DNA of 64,000 nucleotides, from NCBI RefSeq assembly GCF_003865075.1, contig NZ_BHWB01000008.1:186001-250000 (forward strand). The letters run 5' to 3'. Shown here piece by piece: positions 8,856-17,325 of this stretch. The notes below the pieces were generated by a model that saw nothing but the letters and a program-made list of their open reading frames with translations, had not been told where the DNA came from and ran no database searches. Numbering within the stretch: position 1 is the first letter of the stretch; each line of letters begins with the position of its first letter. The translations under genes were made by a program, and so were the position numbers. Source of the stretch: Bacteroides faecalis (GTDB taxonomy: Bacteria > Bacteroidota > Bacteroidia > Bacteroidales > Bacteroidaceae).

Positions 8856-8888
8856 AAAAGGCGGCTCGATCTGTTCGAGTCGCCTTTT
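8856..8888 (-). terminator. bidirectional terminator at the end of the RNase G gene
   Basis: AAAAGGCGGCTCGA and TCGAGTCGCCTTTT form a stem with one G-T pair, with A and T tails on the two sides. It lies 4 bp past the stop of the leftward RNase G gene and also blocks rightward read-through. Confidence 0.8.
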
Positions 8889-8891
8889 CTG

Positions 8892-10466
8892 TTATTTGAT
8901 TTCGATTTCTTCCTTCATATCGATTTCCTCCCTATGTGTATCATAGAACACATATTGAAGAAAGGCGAGTTTTTGATTAGGAATGATCTTGATACCGAAT
9001 CCGTACTTCATTTGCCATTTACGTTTCAGAGACATGAGTCCCTGATTGATGTAGGCGGCCACATACGGATGGACGTGTAGCGAGAATTTCTTCACCTTCA
9101 GTTTATTGACCAGATAATCAATTTTACTCTCGAGAGTGTCCGTAAAGAGGATGGACGGCTTGATGGTACCTTTTCCAAAGCAAGTAGGGCAAGTTTCGGA
9201 CGTGTTTACGTCCATGGCTGGACGCACACGTTGGCGCGTAATCTGCATCAGTCCGAATTTGCTGAGAGGCAGGATGTTATGACGTGCCCTGTCTTTTTGC
9301 ATATTGGCACACATACGTTCGTAAAGCTTCTGACGGTTTTCGGCTTCATTCATGTCGATGAAGTCTACGACAATGATACCACCCATATCTCTCAATCGCA
9401 GTTGGCGAGCCAGTTCGTCAGCGGCTCCCAAGTTTACTTCGAGTGCGTTACCTTCCTGCCCGTTGGCATTCTTGGTGCGGTTACCGCTGTTCACGTCTAC
9501 TACGTGAAGCGCCTCAGTGTGCTCAATAATCAGGTAGGCACCACTCTTGTAAGAGATTGTTTTACCAAACGACGATTTAATTTGTTTGGTGATACCGAAG
9601 TTGTCATAAATGGGAAGTTGCCCTTTGTACAGTTTCACGATGTTGGCACGATCAGGTGCGATCAGCGTAACGTAGTCCTTGATTTCATTGTATACAGCCT
9701 CGTCATTGACGTATATATTCTCAAAAGAAGGATTGAAGAGGTCGCGTAGCAAACCTACAGCGCGGCTTGTCTCTTCATAAATCAACGTCGGATACTTGGT
9801 GGCTTTCTGCACTTTGGTCATTGCATCTTCCCAATGTTTGACTAAGACTCTAAGCTCTCCGTCGAGTTCGGCTACGCGTTTGCCTTCGGCTACCGTTCGC
9901 ACAATGACACCGAAATTTTTCGGCTTGATGCTCATTAGCAGTTGTTTTAGGCGGGCACGTTCTTCGCTCGATTTAATTTTTTGGGAAACAGAAACCTTAT
10001 CGTTGAAGGGAATCAGTACCAAATAGCGTCCGGCAAAAGAAATTTCGGACGTTAATCGGGGACCCTTAGTCGAAATAGGCTCTTTAACGATTTGCACCAC
10101 TACTTCTTGTCCGACCTTTAATGTATTGGCTACAGTGCCATCCTTGTCAAGGTCAGGAAGCATGGTTACTTTGCTGATGGAGTTCAGCTTCTTTCTGTCG
10201 CTTAGAGTTTGCTTTACAAACTTTTCGAGTGAGTTAAATTGAGGTCCCAGGTCTAAATAATGAAGGAAAGCGTCTTTCTCGTAACCGACATCCACAAAGC
10301 ATGCATTCAGTCCGGGCATCAATTTCTTGATACGTCCCAAATACATATTACCCACAGAGAAAGAAATGTTTGTTCCTTCGCTTTGAAGTTCCACCAGACT
10401 CTTATCTTCGAGAAGGGCGATGGAGACCTCTTTGGGCTGTACGTCTACTACTAGTTCACTTGTCAC
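8892..10466 (-). CDS. rng: ribonuclease G (RNase E/G family)
   Basis: 524 residues, the length of RNase G rather than full RNase E. Residues of about 38-130 are the S1-like RNA-binding domain. The RNase H-like catalytic part contains VVDVNSGNRT (about 323-332) and GGIIVVDFIDMNE (about 363-375), which supply the two Mg-binding Asp residues. The zinc-link motif CPTCFGKG follows at about 428-435. The enzyme cuts single-stranded RNA endonucleolytically and matures the 16S rRNA 5' end. There is no long disordered C-terminal scaffold. It lies downstream of the HU/small-protein unit on the same strand but behind that unit's terminator, so it probably has its own promoter. Confidence 0.95.
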   Translation of the reverse strand: MTSELVVDVQPKEVSIALLEDKSLVELQSEGTNISFSVGNMYLGRIKKLMPGLNACFVDVGYEKDAFLHYLDLGPQFNSLEKFVKQTLSDRKKLNSISKVTMLPDLDKDGTVANTLKVGQEVVVQIVKEPISTKGPRLTSEISFAGRYLVLIPFNDKVSVSQKIKSSEERARLKQLLMSIKPKNFGVIVRTVAEGKRVAELDGELRVLVKHWEDAMTKVQKATKYPTLIYEETSRAVGLLRDLFNPSFENIYVNDEAVYNEIKDYVTLIAPDRANIVKLYKGQLPIYDNFGITKQIKSSFGKTISYKSGAYLIIEHTEALHVVDVNSGNRTKNANGQEGNALEVNLGAADELARQLRLRDMGGIIVVDFIDMNEAENRQKLYERMCANMQKDRARHNILPLSKFGLMQITRQRVRPAMDVNTSETCPTCFGKGTIKPSILFTDTLESKIDYLVNKLKVKKFSLHVHPYVAAYINQGLMSLKRKWQMKYGFGIKIIPNQKLAFLQYVFYDTHREEIDMKEEIEIK

Positions 10467-10555
10467 AGTTTCCTTTCCTTAAATTATATTAGTTGAATCT
10501 CAATACAATGAACAACTTTTTTTACATTTTGTTCATTAAGGTCAGCTACTTAAAC

Positions 10556-10599
10556 AAAGAACAAACTTGAAAGACATAAGCTTCGCAAGTTTGTTCTTT
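10556..10599 (-). terminator. terminator of the HU / small ribosomal protein unit
   Basis: Perfect 14-bp arms, AAAGAACAAACTTG (10556-10569) and CAAGTTTGTTCTTT (10586-10599). It lies 26 bp past the stop of the 30-residue basic protein gene on the minus strand. Confidence 0.8.
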
Positions 10600-10625
10600 A
10601 TTCTGTTTTGACTCAGACTTAAAAA

Positions 10626-10718
10626 TTATTTTTTGCTTTTATGTCTGTTCTTTCTTAGTCTTTTTTTACGCTTGTGCGTAGACATTTTATGTCTTTTTTT
10701 CTTTTTTCCGCTAGGCAT
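10626..10718 (-). CDS. 30-residue basic ribosomal-type protein (AURKAIP1/COX24-like, bS22/mS38 relative)
   Basis: A 30-codon frame on the minus strand begins MPSGKKKKRHKMSTHKRKK and ends RLRKNRHKSKK before TAA. It is about two-thirds Lys, Arg and His. The pattern, with the central MSTHKRKKRLRKNRHK, matches the COX24_C/DUF1713 small proteins of Bacteroidota, relatives of mitochondrial mS38 and mycobacterial bS22, which bind 16S rRNA in the small ribosomal subunit. It lies 35 bp downstream of HU on the same strand and ahead of the shared terminator, so it is probably co-transcribed with HU. Such tiny genes are often left unannotated. Family assignment is from the visible sequence pattern only. 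Confidence 0.85.
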   Translation of the reverse strand: MPSGKKKKRHKMSTHKRKKRLRKNRHKSKK

Positions 10719-10753
10719 AGCTTCACAATTTTATTGGTTAATACTCTTGTTTA

Positions 10754-11029
10754 TTATTTCTTCACTGAGATTGTAAATGTCTTAGCCGGTTTGAACGCCG
10801 GAATGTTGTGTTCCGGAATGATGATGGTAGTGTTCTTTGAAATGTTACGAGCTGTCTTTTGTGCTCTTTTCTTCACTACGAAACTGCCAAATCCGCGAAG
10901 ATACACATTTTCATCTTTTGACAAAGAATCTTTCACAGCATCCATGAATGCTTCCACTGTTGTAAGGACTGTAACCTTGTCAATTCCGGTTTTCTTTGTA
11001 ATCTCGTTTACAATATCTGCTTTAGTCAT
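10754..11029 (-). CDS. hup: HU-family DNA-binding protein
   Basis: 91 residues, the canonical HU/IHF length. The N-terminal helices MTKADIVNEITKKTG and VEAFMDAVKDSLSK are followed by YLRGFGSF and a beta-arm with RNISKNTTIIIPEHNIPAF, where the Pro residue at the arm tip intercalates DNA. The C-terminus FKPAKTF is also standard. It acts as a nucleoid-associated protein that bends DNA. It has its own promoter (-7 at 11081-11088) and is followed by the small ribosomal-type gene. Confidence 0.96.
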   Translation of the reverse strand: MTKADIVNEITKKTGIDKVTVLTTVEAFMDAVKDSLSKDENVYLRGFGSFVVKKRAQKTARNISKNTTIIIPEHNIPAFKPAKTFTISVKK

Positions 11030-11080
11030 TTTTTCTCAAAAAAAATATTATTACTCTGTTATTGCTAATTTTTTGGACTG

Positions 11081-11088
11081 CAAATATA
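11081..11088 (-). promoter_or_regulatory. HU promoter -7 element
   Basis: The minus strand reads TATATTTG, an exact TAnnTTTG match, with a T-rich -33 region (TTTT) 18-20 bp upstream. The predicted leader to the HU start is about 45 nt. Confidence 0.6.
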
Positions 11089-11706
11089 TAGCTTTTTAGT
11101 GGCTCTAAAAAATATATTTCGGACTATTTTTAGAAAAAGTCGTGAGATTATATGTTATTAAGTTGATTATGAGATGTTCTTTGTTATTCGAAATCGAATT
11201 TTTCTGGAAGGTATAGAGAACTCATCTATATATAATAGGTATAAAGTTTCAATTGACATTATAGGAAGCCGGCATGTTAACAGATGATTAGAGAAATAAA
11301 AAATAGAACGTTTTCTATTTTTCTGAAAAACAGGTAATGGAATACGATTGAATAGCTCATTAAGTTGGATAAAAAGATTATTTGGAAGGGAAACAAATTT
11401 TATCGACATTAATTGGTTTTCATATTTTACAATCGTTTTTACTTAGAAATGTATAACTTTAATAGTATAAGTGTCATATTTTTAAATACAAATATCATTT
11501 TTGAAAACTGTTTTACTAAAAAAATATCTAGGTTTGCTAAAAGAAAGATATACATTCATTTTTGTTAATTTTATACAGTTGAATTTAAAAACGGGTAAGT
11601 TAATTGTTTGTAGTGCATTGCCCCAATCAAAAAAGAACAAAGTTACAGTGCTGTAAATATGAATATGATTAAATATTGAAAAGTGATACATTAACCGATA
11701 AATTAA
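11089..11706. other. long AT-rich intergenic region
   Basis: About 620 bp between divergent genes with no credible coding region. A TAGGTTTG element at 11529-11536 matches the -7 consensus on the plus strand but has no well-placed TTTG partner. It could drive 11707 with a 165-nt leader. Nothing else was recognised. Confidence 0.5.
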
Positions 11707-12543
11707 ATGAATATGAAAAAGTTATTTTATTTTTATTGTGTTTTGTTTGTTTCGATAAGTATTAGTTCTTGTGTACAGGATCAAATGTTCGAGAATGAAA
11801 GTGAGAAACAATTGGAATTGGCAAACTATAATTATGTTTGTAATTCGAAAAATAAATGTATTCCTACTGTTAGTATCAGTGGTATAGGAAGGATAGCGAA
11901 TGTGCATTTATCTTGTGTAAATCATGATAATGATCATGAATTCACATTTAGATGTTGGGGGGAAAATGGATTTATATACAAAGAAGAAAATTTTCTTTCT
12001 GCCAATAGTTCGTTTACTATTGGTTTTCCACCATCATCAACTAATAAGGCCTATGATGTTTCGTATAGCCTTTCTTGTCGTAGTTGCTATCAATGTAATA
12101 CTTCAGGTGTGATTCGGATAAATCCAGATGAGACCATAGATGCAGGTTCTATAAATGATTGTTTTAAAGATTATTTGAGCTATTCTGTTATGTTAGATTA
12201 CGGATACTCAAATAGTGTAATTATAGAAACACAAGATTATAACCATTTTCATGATGAAGCAAATTATATGGACGTTAATAAGATACGGGTATATATTATA
12301 GATACGTATGGACAAAAAAGATTGTATCCTTCTCCTGTATCCATAGAGTTATTATCACCTTACCGACTTAGAATATATGGTCTTCCTACGTCTAATAATA
12401 CTCTTTCTATGAAAAGTTGTCAAGTTGAATTGTACAATGAGAAATGTAAAGGTAACTTTGAACACTATTTGTACTTTACTTATACAAGTCATGGAGATAT
12501 ACGTTTAGGACAGTATGTTTTACAGAATCATAAAGAACATTAA
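11707..12543 (+). CDS. orphan Cys-rich lipoprotein, unknown function
   Basis: 278 residues. The start MNMKKLFYFYCVLFVSISISSC is a lipoprotein signal with Cys at about residue 22 followed by VQDQ. The mature part contains paired cysteines (CNSKNKC at about 45-51, CRSCYQC at about 122-128, then single Cys), suggesting disulphides or metal binding outside the cytoplasm. No family was recognised. Base composition is more AT-rich than the flanking housekeeping genes. It ends 4 bp before the next lipoprotein gene, so the two form a pair. They sit between hup and mutY, which are usually close neighbours in Bacteroidales, suggesting a local insertion. Confidence 0.75.
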   Translation: MNMKKLFYFYCVLFVSISISSCVQDQMFENESEKQLELANYNYVCNSKNKCIPTVSISGIGRIANVHLSCVNHDNDHEFTFRCWGENGFIYKEENFLSANSSFTIGFPPSSTNKAYDVSYSLSCRSCYQCNTSGVIRINPDETIDAGSINDCFKDYLSYSVMLDYGYSNSVIIETQDYNHFHDEANYMDVNKIRVYIIDTYGQKRLYPSPVSIELLSPYRLRIYGLPTSNNTLSMKSCQVELYNEKCKGNFEHYLYFTYTSHGDIRLGQYVLQNHKEH

Positions 12544-12547
12544 ATAA

Positions 12548-13321
12548 ATGATTAGAATGAAACGAATAATTTTATCAATGATTTCTATAGCTCTGTTCAT
12601 AGGATGTGCAAGTAAGAAGTATAGCGTTTTCACCTCTTTTTATCAAGTAGAAAAAACGGATTCTGTACGGATTGACAGTCATTCAATTGATTTGGACAGT
12701 ATGCGTGTACTAATTGTAAGTATGCAAGATACGATTGCAAAGGATTTGAATATCAGTCAGCAGAAAAAAACGACTGTAGAGTATGAATCTCCGTATAATC
12801 GATATAAACGTTATAATCCGAATCAGGCAAACTATTCTTTTTCGCGTTGGCAGGGAAGTGTGGAATATCAATTCTTCAATAATATAATTGCACGTAGGGT
12901 GACTGAACTCTTGAAGAGTAAAACACCCACTGCTTTAGTGGAGAGTAAGAGAAAAATATTCGATGAGCAGGAAGTGGAGGATATCAACAAACGGTTTAAT
13001 GCCGGATTGGTTGCTGTTATACGTGATATAAATTTTACTTTTGATTCTAAAAACGAATTTAGTAGCTATAAATCTCCTCCTGCTTTTCCTCATACCTATT
13101 CTTGGGGAGGAGATAATGTTTCGCAATCACAAGGAACAATGGTATGTTATCAGTCAGTTTGGGATTTGTTTTGGTTGGACACTTCTGGTTATCAAGTATT
13201 GCGTAAACAGACTATTGTACAGACAGGCGGATATTACGCCGGAGATGATGGAGAACCACTGGAAAAAGTGTTATCATGTGCCTTAAAAGCAGGTGATGAC
13301 TTTATTAACTTGTTTAAATAA
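12548..13321 (+). CDS. orphan lipoprotein, unknown function
   Basis: 257 residues, or 254 if the ATG at 12557 is used. Met-Lys-Arg at that second ATG begins a good lipoprotein signal ending in LFIGC (Cys about 20). The mature protein has no recognised domain. It has a run of charged and Tyr-rich sequence (YESPYNRYKRYNPNQANYSFSR split by polar residues) and a C-terminal GGYYAGDDGEPLEK. The upstream lipoprotein gene ends 4 bp earlier, so they are probably translated from one message. It may be an envelope-assembly component, but that is only a guess from localisation. Confidence 0.75.
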   Translation: MIRMKRIILSMISIALFIGCASKKYSVFTSFYQVEKTDSVRIDSHSIDLDSMRVLIVSMQDTIAKDLNISQQKKTTVEYESPYNRYKRYNPNQANYSFSRWQGSVEYQFFNNIIARRVTELLKSKTPTALVESKRKIFDEQEVEDINKRFNAGLVAVIRDINFTFDSKNEFSSYKSPPAFPHTYSWGGDNVSQSQGTMVCYQSVWDLFWLDTSGYQVLRKQTIVQTGGYYAGDDGEPLEKVLSCALKAGDDFINLFK

Positions 13322-13474
13322 GGACTGGATAATTTTCAAAATAATGATTGATCTAATTTCGATTTATTGATATTCAGTGGCTATCCCGAATATATGTTTT
13401 TGAGTTCTTGGGAATATATTCTGCACATTTTCTAAAAAAGTGGAGGCATTAAGTTTTCTTAGAGTCAAAAGAGT

Positions 13475-13482
13475 TACTTTTG
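13475..13482 (+). promoter_or_regulatory. mutY promoter -7 element
   Basis: TACTTTTG matches TAnnTTTG exactly, and a T-rich -33 region (TTTT at 13454-13457) lies 17 bp upstream. It starts a leader of about 50 nt before mutY and supports the start at 13539 rather than further upstream. Confidence 0.55.
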
Positions 13483-13538
13483 TGTGTCTTTTGAATAGCA
13501 TATACAAGATAATTGTTAGACGAATCCTTTTGTGTGCA

Positions 13539-14588
13539 ATGAATGAATTTACAAGAACGATCATAGAGTGGTATAATGAGTACAAACGAGATTTGCCTTG
13601 GAGAGAATCATCGGACCCTTATTTGATATGGATTTCCGAGATTATTCTTCAGCAGACGCGTGTGGCGCAGGGATATGATTACTATCTCCGTTTTATCGGA
13701 CGGTTTCCCAATGTACAGACGTTGGCAGACGCTGATGAAGATGAAGTGATGAAGTATTGGCAGGGGCTGGGATATTACTCTCGTGCCCGTAATCTTCATG
13801 CTGCTGCCAGGAGTATGAAAGGTGTTTTTCCGAAAACGTATAAGGAGGTGTTATCATTGAAAGGAGTGGGGGAGTATACAGCCGCGGCTATTTGTTCTTT
13901 CGCTTATGGAATGCCTTATGCGGTGGTAGATGGTAATGTATACCGGGTTCTTTCGCGTTACTTTGGGATAGATACGCCGATTGATTCGACGGAAGGGAAG
14001 AAACTCTTTGCTGCTTTGGCGAATGAAATGCTGGATAAGAAACATCCGGCGTTATATAATCAGGGAATTATGGATTTCGGCGCGATACAGTGTACTCCAC
14101 AATCGCCCAACTGTTTGTTTTGTCCGTTAGCGGAAAGCTGTTCGGCTTTGGCTACAGGACGCGTGGCATTACTTCCGGTCAAGCAGCATAAAACGAAAAC
14201 GGCCTATCGCTATTTCAATTATATTTATGTACGTGTGGGCGCGTATACATATATAAATAAACGTACAGCAAATGATATCTGGAAGAATCTGTTTGAGTTT
14301 CCTTTGATTGAAACTCCTGTTTCTATGACTGAAGAAGAGTTTCTGACTTTGCCGGAATTTCAGTCATTGATTGCCAAGGGAGAGAAGCCAGTGGTACGTA
14401 CTGTCTGCAGGGATGTGAAGCACGTCTTGTCTCATCGGGTAATTTATGCTAATTTCTATGAGGTAACGTTACCCGAAGATTCGGCTTCCTTCATTAATTA
14501 TCAGAAAATAAAAACGGACGAACTCGAGCGGTATGCAGTTTCTAAGCTAGTACATACTTTTATTGAGAAGCATGTCGGTTTGAAATAA
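13539..14588 (+). CDS. mutY: A/G-specific adenine glycosylase MutY
   Basis: 349 residues from ATG 13539. An upstream GTG frame extension overlaps the promoter and is rejected. The HhH-GPD fold is clear: Glu34 in SEIILQQTR, the helix-hairpin-helix LKGVGEYTAAAI (about 107-118) and catalytic Asp131 in VVDGNVYRV. Four cysteines (185, 192, 195, 201) with C-x6-C-x2-C-x5-C spacing bind the 4Fe-4S cluster. The C-terminal 130 residues are the NUDIX-like domain that recognises 8-oxoguanine. It removes adenine mispaired with 8-oxoG. It heads the row mutY, ssb, gldE, PPTase. Confidence 0.96.
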   Translation: MNEFTRTIIEWYNEYKRDLPWRESSDPYLIWISEIILQQTRVAQGYDYYLRFIGRFPNVQTLADADEDEVMKYWQGLGYYSRARNLHAAARSMKGVFPKTYKEVLSLKGVGEYTAAAICSFAYGMPYAVVDGNVYRVLSRYFGIDTPIDSTEGKKLFAALANEMLDKKHPALYNQGIMDFGAIQCTPQSPNCLFCPLAESCSALATGRVALLPVKQHKTKTAYRYFNYIYVRVGAYTYINKRTANDIWKNLFEFPLIETPVSMTEEEFLTLPEFQSLIAKGEKPVVRTVCRDVKHVLSHRVIYANFYEVTLPEDSASFINYQKIKTDELERYAVSKLVHTFIEKHVGLK

Positions 14589-14602
14589 AAGTAACAACAA
14601 TT

Positions 14603-14634
14603 CTTGCATTCTATTGTTATTCTGTTTAATTTTG
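14603..14634 (+). promoter_or_regulatory. ssb promoter
   Basis: TAATTTTG at 14627-14634 fits the -7 consensus, and CTTG at 14603-14606 sits 20 bp upstream as a near -33 element. Transcription would start about 35 nt before the chosen ssb start. Confidence 0.6.
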
Positions 14635-14674
14635 GCAGCAGATTTAATTTTTGAATGATAAATCCGATACATAT

Positions 14675-15139
14675 ATGTCAGTAAATAAAGTGATATTATT
14701 AGGAAATGTAGGACAAGATCCGAAAGTGAAATACTTTGATACGGGATCGGCTGTGGCTACTTTCCCTTTGGCTACAACAGATCGTGCTTATACGTTGGCA
14801 AATGGAACTCAGGTTCCCGAAAGAACAGAATGGCATAATATCGTAGCTTCAAACCGTTTAGCTGAAATTGTAGATAAATATGTGCATAAAGGTGATAAGT
14901 TGTATCTGGAAGGAAAGATAAGAACTCGTTCTTATAGTGACCAGTCAGGAGCGATGCGTTATATCACCGAGGTTTATGTAGATAATATGGAAATGTTGAG
15001 CCCTAAGGGTGCTAACTCGGGTATGGGAACTTCTGCCGGACAACAGGCTGCTCCGGCGCAATCTAATCTTGTGCAACAGGCGCAACCTTCTCAGACACAA
15101 TCCGCACAAGGTGGTTCGGCGGATGATTTACCGTTCTAA
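14675..15139 (+). CDS. ssb: single-stranded DNA-binding protein
   Basis: 154 residues from ATG 14675, where the protein begins MSVNKVILLGNVGQDP, the standard SSB start. An ATG at 14651 would add eight residues without similarity. The OB fold covers residues 1-110 (WHNIVASNRLAEI, YLEGKIRTRSY). A Gln/Ala/Ser-rich flexible linker follows, and the protein ends in DDLPF, the acidic tip that recruits replication and repair partners. It lies between mutY and gldE with its own promoter and terminator. Confidence 0.96.
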   Translation: MSVNKVILLGNVGQDPKVKYFDTGSAVATFPLATTDRAYTLANGTQVPERTEWHNIVASNRLAEIVDKYVHKGDKLYLEGKIRTRSYSDQSGAMRYITEVYVDNMEMLSPKGANSGMGTSAGQQAAPAQSNLVQQAQPSQTQSAQGGSADDLPF

Positions 15140-15149
15140 ATACTGTGAT

Positions 15150-15193
15150 AATGTGTCAATGAGTTGCATAAACCCATTGGCGCATTATTTTTT
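15150..15193 (+). terminator. terminator after ssb
   Basis: An imperfect stem pairs AATG-T-G-T-CAATG with CATTG-G-C-G-CATT and is followed by a run of Ts (15188-15193). It separates ssb from gldE. Confidence 0.6.
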
Positions 15194-15215
15194 GTTTAAT
15201 TAAAATATATATTCT

Positions 15216-16562
15216 TTGGACTCAGATGGTTATTTAAGCCAATTGGCTGATATTTTCAACGGTATTACCGTACAAACTCCTTCTATCTCTGCTATTATAG
15301 CCATAGTGCTGGCAGGTATTCTTCTGCTTGCTTCTGGTTTTGCTTCGGCTTCTGAAATCGCTTTTTTCTCTCTTGGTCCTTCGGATCTAAATGATATTGA
15401 AGAACAAAATCATCCTTCTGACAATAAGATCAGTGCACTTTTGAGTGATTCAGAACGTTTGTTGGCAACTATCTTGATTACGAACAACTTTGTGAACGTT
15501 ACGATTATTATGCTCTGCAACTTTTTCTTCATGAATGTGTTTTCTTTCCATTCTCCTTTTGCAGAGTTTCTGATATTGACTGTTATTCTTACATTCTTGT
15601 TATTGTTGTTTGGTGAGATAATGCCAAAGATTTATTCGGCACAGAAAACGTTGGCTTTCTGTCGTTTCTCTGCACCGGGAATTTATTTCCTTGAAAAGGT
15701 ATTTCGTCCGGTTGCTTCTGTTCTGGTGCATTCTACCGCTTTTCTGAATAAACATTTCGCTAAGAAGAATCATAATATTTCTGTCGATGAACTTTCTCAT
15801 GCTCTGGAACTTACGGATAAGGCTGAAATCTCGGAAGAAAACAATATTTTGGAAGGGATTATACGTTTTGGTGGTGAGACTGTAAAAGAGGTGATGACAT
15901 CGCGTCTGGATATGGTCGATTTGGATATTCGTACACCTTTTAAGGAAGTGATGCAATGTATCATTGAGAATGCTTATTCGCGTATTCCTGTTTATTCCGC
16001 CTCAAGGGATAATATCAAGGGAGTACTCTATATAAAAGACCTTCTGCCACATGTTAATAAGGGAGATAATTTCCGTTGGCAGTCGTTGATTCGTCCAGCT
16101 TATTTTGTTCCTGAAACGAAGATGATCGATGATCTTTTACGTGATTTTCAGGCTAATAAGATACATATTGCTATTGTTGTAGATGAGTTTGGGGGAACTT
16201 CCGGTCTGGTGACGATGGAAGATATTATTGAGGAAATTGTTGGTGAGATCCACGATGAATATGATGACGAAGAACGTACATATGTGAAGTTGAATGATTA
16301 TACTTGGGTGTTTGAGGCAAAGACTCAGCTGACAGACTTCTATAAAATTGTGAAAGTAGACGAGAATGAATTTGAGAAGGTAGTAGGGGATGCGGATACA
16401 TTGGCTGGTATGTTGCTTGAAATTAAGGGAGAGTTTCCTGCACTGCATGAAAAAGTAACGTATCATCATTATGAGTTTGAAGTGTTGGAAATGGATAGTC
16501 GGCGTATCTTGAAAGTCAAATTCACTATCAATCCAGTAGAGAGTCAGAAGTCAAAAGAGTAA
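15216..16562 (+). CDS. gldE: GldE-type CNNM/CBS/CorC membrane protein
   Basis: 448 residues with a TTG start. No ATG occurs in frame before the first membrane span, and the N-terminus DSDGYLSQLADIFNG fits the family. Residues of about 25-200 are the CNNM (DUF21) domain with three or four spans and FASASEIAFFSL. Two CBS domains follow (about 215-335, with YSRIPVY and GTSGLVTMEDIIEE), then a CorC_HlyC domain. GldE was named for gliding motility in Flavobacterium, but orthologues occur in non-motile Bacteroides. By CNNM/CorC relatives a role in Mg or other ion transport is likely. The PPTase gene starts 1 bp after its stop. Confidence 0.92.
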   Translation: MDSDGYLSQLADIFNGITVQTPSISAIIAIVLAGILLLASGFASASEIAFFSLGPSDLNDIEEQNHPSDNKISALLSDSERLLATILITNNFVNVTIIMLCNFFFMNVFSFHSPFAEFLILTVILTFLLLLFGEIMPKIYSAQKTLAFCRFSAPGIYFLEKVFRPVASVLVHSTAFLNKHFAKKNHNISVDELSHALELTDKAEISEENNILEGIIRFGGETVKEVMTSRLDMVDLDIRTPFKEVMQCIIENAYSRIPVYSASRDNIKGVLYIKDLLPHVNKGDNFRWQSLIRPAYFVPETKMIDDLLRDFQANKIHIAIVVDEFGGTSGLVTMEDIIEEIVGEIHDEYDDEERTYVKLNDYTWVFEAKTQLTDFYKIVKVDENEFEKVVGDADTLAGMLLEIKGEFPALHEKVTYHHYEFEVLEMDSRRILKVKFTINPVESQKSKE

Positions 16563-16563
16563 G

Positions 16564-17214
16564 ATGGCTTTATTTCTGCAACATAAAGAACATTCCTGGC
16601 AGTGGGCAGTCTGGAAGATGGACGAGGGCATAGAGGAATTATTGAATCTTTTGCCTGTTTCGTTGAAAGCGGAATACGAAAAAGAGATCCAACGGTTTAC
16701 ATCTGAGCATCGGAGACAGGAATGGTTATCGGTTCGTGTTTTGTTATTTACCCTCTTGGGAGAGAAGAAAGAAATCGGATATAAATCCAGTGGTAAACCT
16801 TATTTGGTAGATGGTTCCTTTTATATTAGTATTTCTCATACCAAAGGGTATGTAGCAGTCATCCTGAGTTCGGAAGTACCGGTGGGAATTGATATTGAAC
16901 AGTATGGAAAACGTATTCACAAAGTCATCGATCGTTTTATACGTCCGGATGAACAGGTTGGTTCTTATCAAGAGGATATTACGTGGGGATTATTATTACA
17001 TTGGTCAGCTAAAGAAACAGTTTTTAAATACATGAAAGATCCCGATGCTGACTTACGGAAACTTTGTTTATCCCCTTTTATCCCTCAGAAAGAAGGACAG
17101 TTTCAACTTCGGGAATATGTCACAGAACAGAAACAACTGTTTGATGTGGGTTATCGTATTAATTCCGATTTTGTATTAACTTGGGTAGCTGGAGGGAGGA
17201 TATACATTGGGTAA
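16564..17214 (+). CDS. 4'-phosphopantetheinyl transferase (Sfp/AcpT superfamily)
   Basis: 216 residues. The two family signatures are present: GIDIE at about residues 114-118 and WSAKETVFK at about 142-150, which supply Mg-binding Asp/Glu residues and the catalytic Glu and Lys. ISISHTKGYVAVIL before them is also conserved. The enzyme transfers phosphopantetheine from CoA to a Ser of acyl carrier protein. The gene begins 1 bp after gldE and is surely co-transcribed. The terminator at 17267-17303 ends the unit. Confidence 0.92.
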   Translation: MALFLQHKEHSWQWAVWKMDEGIEELLNLLPVSLKAEYEKEIQRFTSEHRRQEWLSVRVLLFTLLGEKKEIGYKSSGKPYLVDGSFYISISHTKGYVAVILSSEVPVGIDIEQYGKRIHKVIDRFIRPDEQVGSYQEDITWGLLLHWSAKETVFKYMKDPDADLRKLCLSPFIPQKEGQFQLREYVTEQKQLFDVGYRINSDFVLTWVAGGRIYIG

Positions 17215-17266
17215 TGCCTTTACGCCAATTCCTGCATACTGGCATATTTTCGGTTGATAGAATGAA

Positions 17267-17303
17267 AAAAGTCAGAGTCTCTTTTCGAGAAACTCCGACT
17301 TTT
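17267..17303 (+). terminator. bidirectional terminator between convergent units
   Basis: AAAAGTCAGAGTCTCT (17267-17282) pairs with AGAAACTCCGACTTTT (17288-17303) with two mismatches. The A and T tails let it work in both directions, ending the gldE-PPTase unit and the leftward cobalamin operon. Confidence 0.8.
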
Positions 17304-17325
17304 CTTGTGTTATATATATTTTTTT

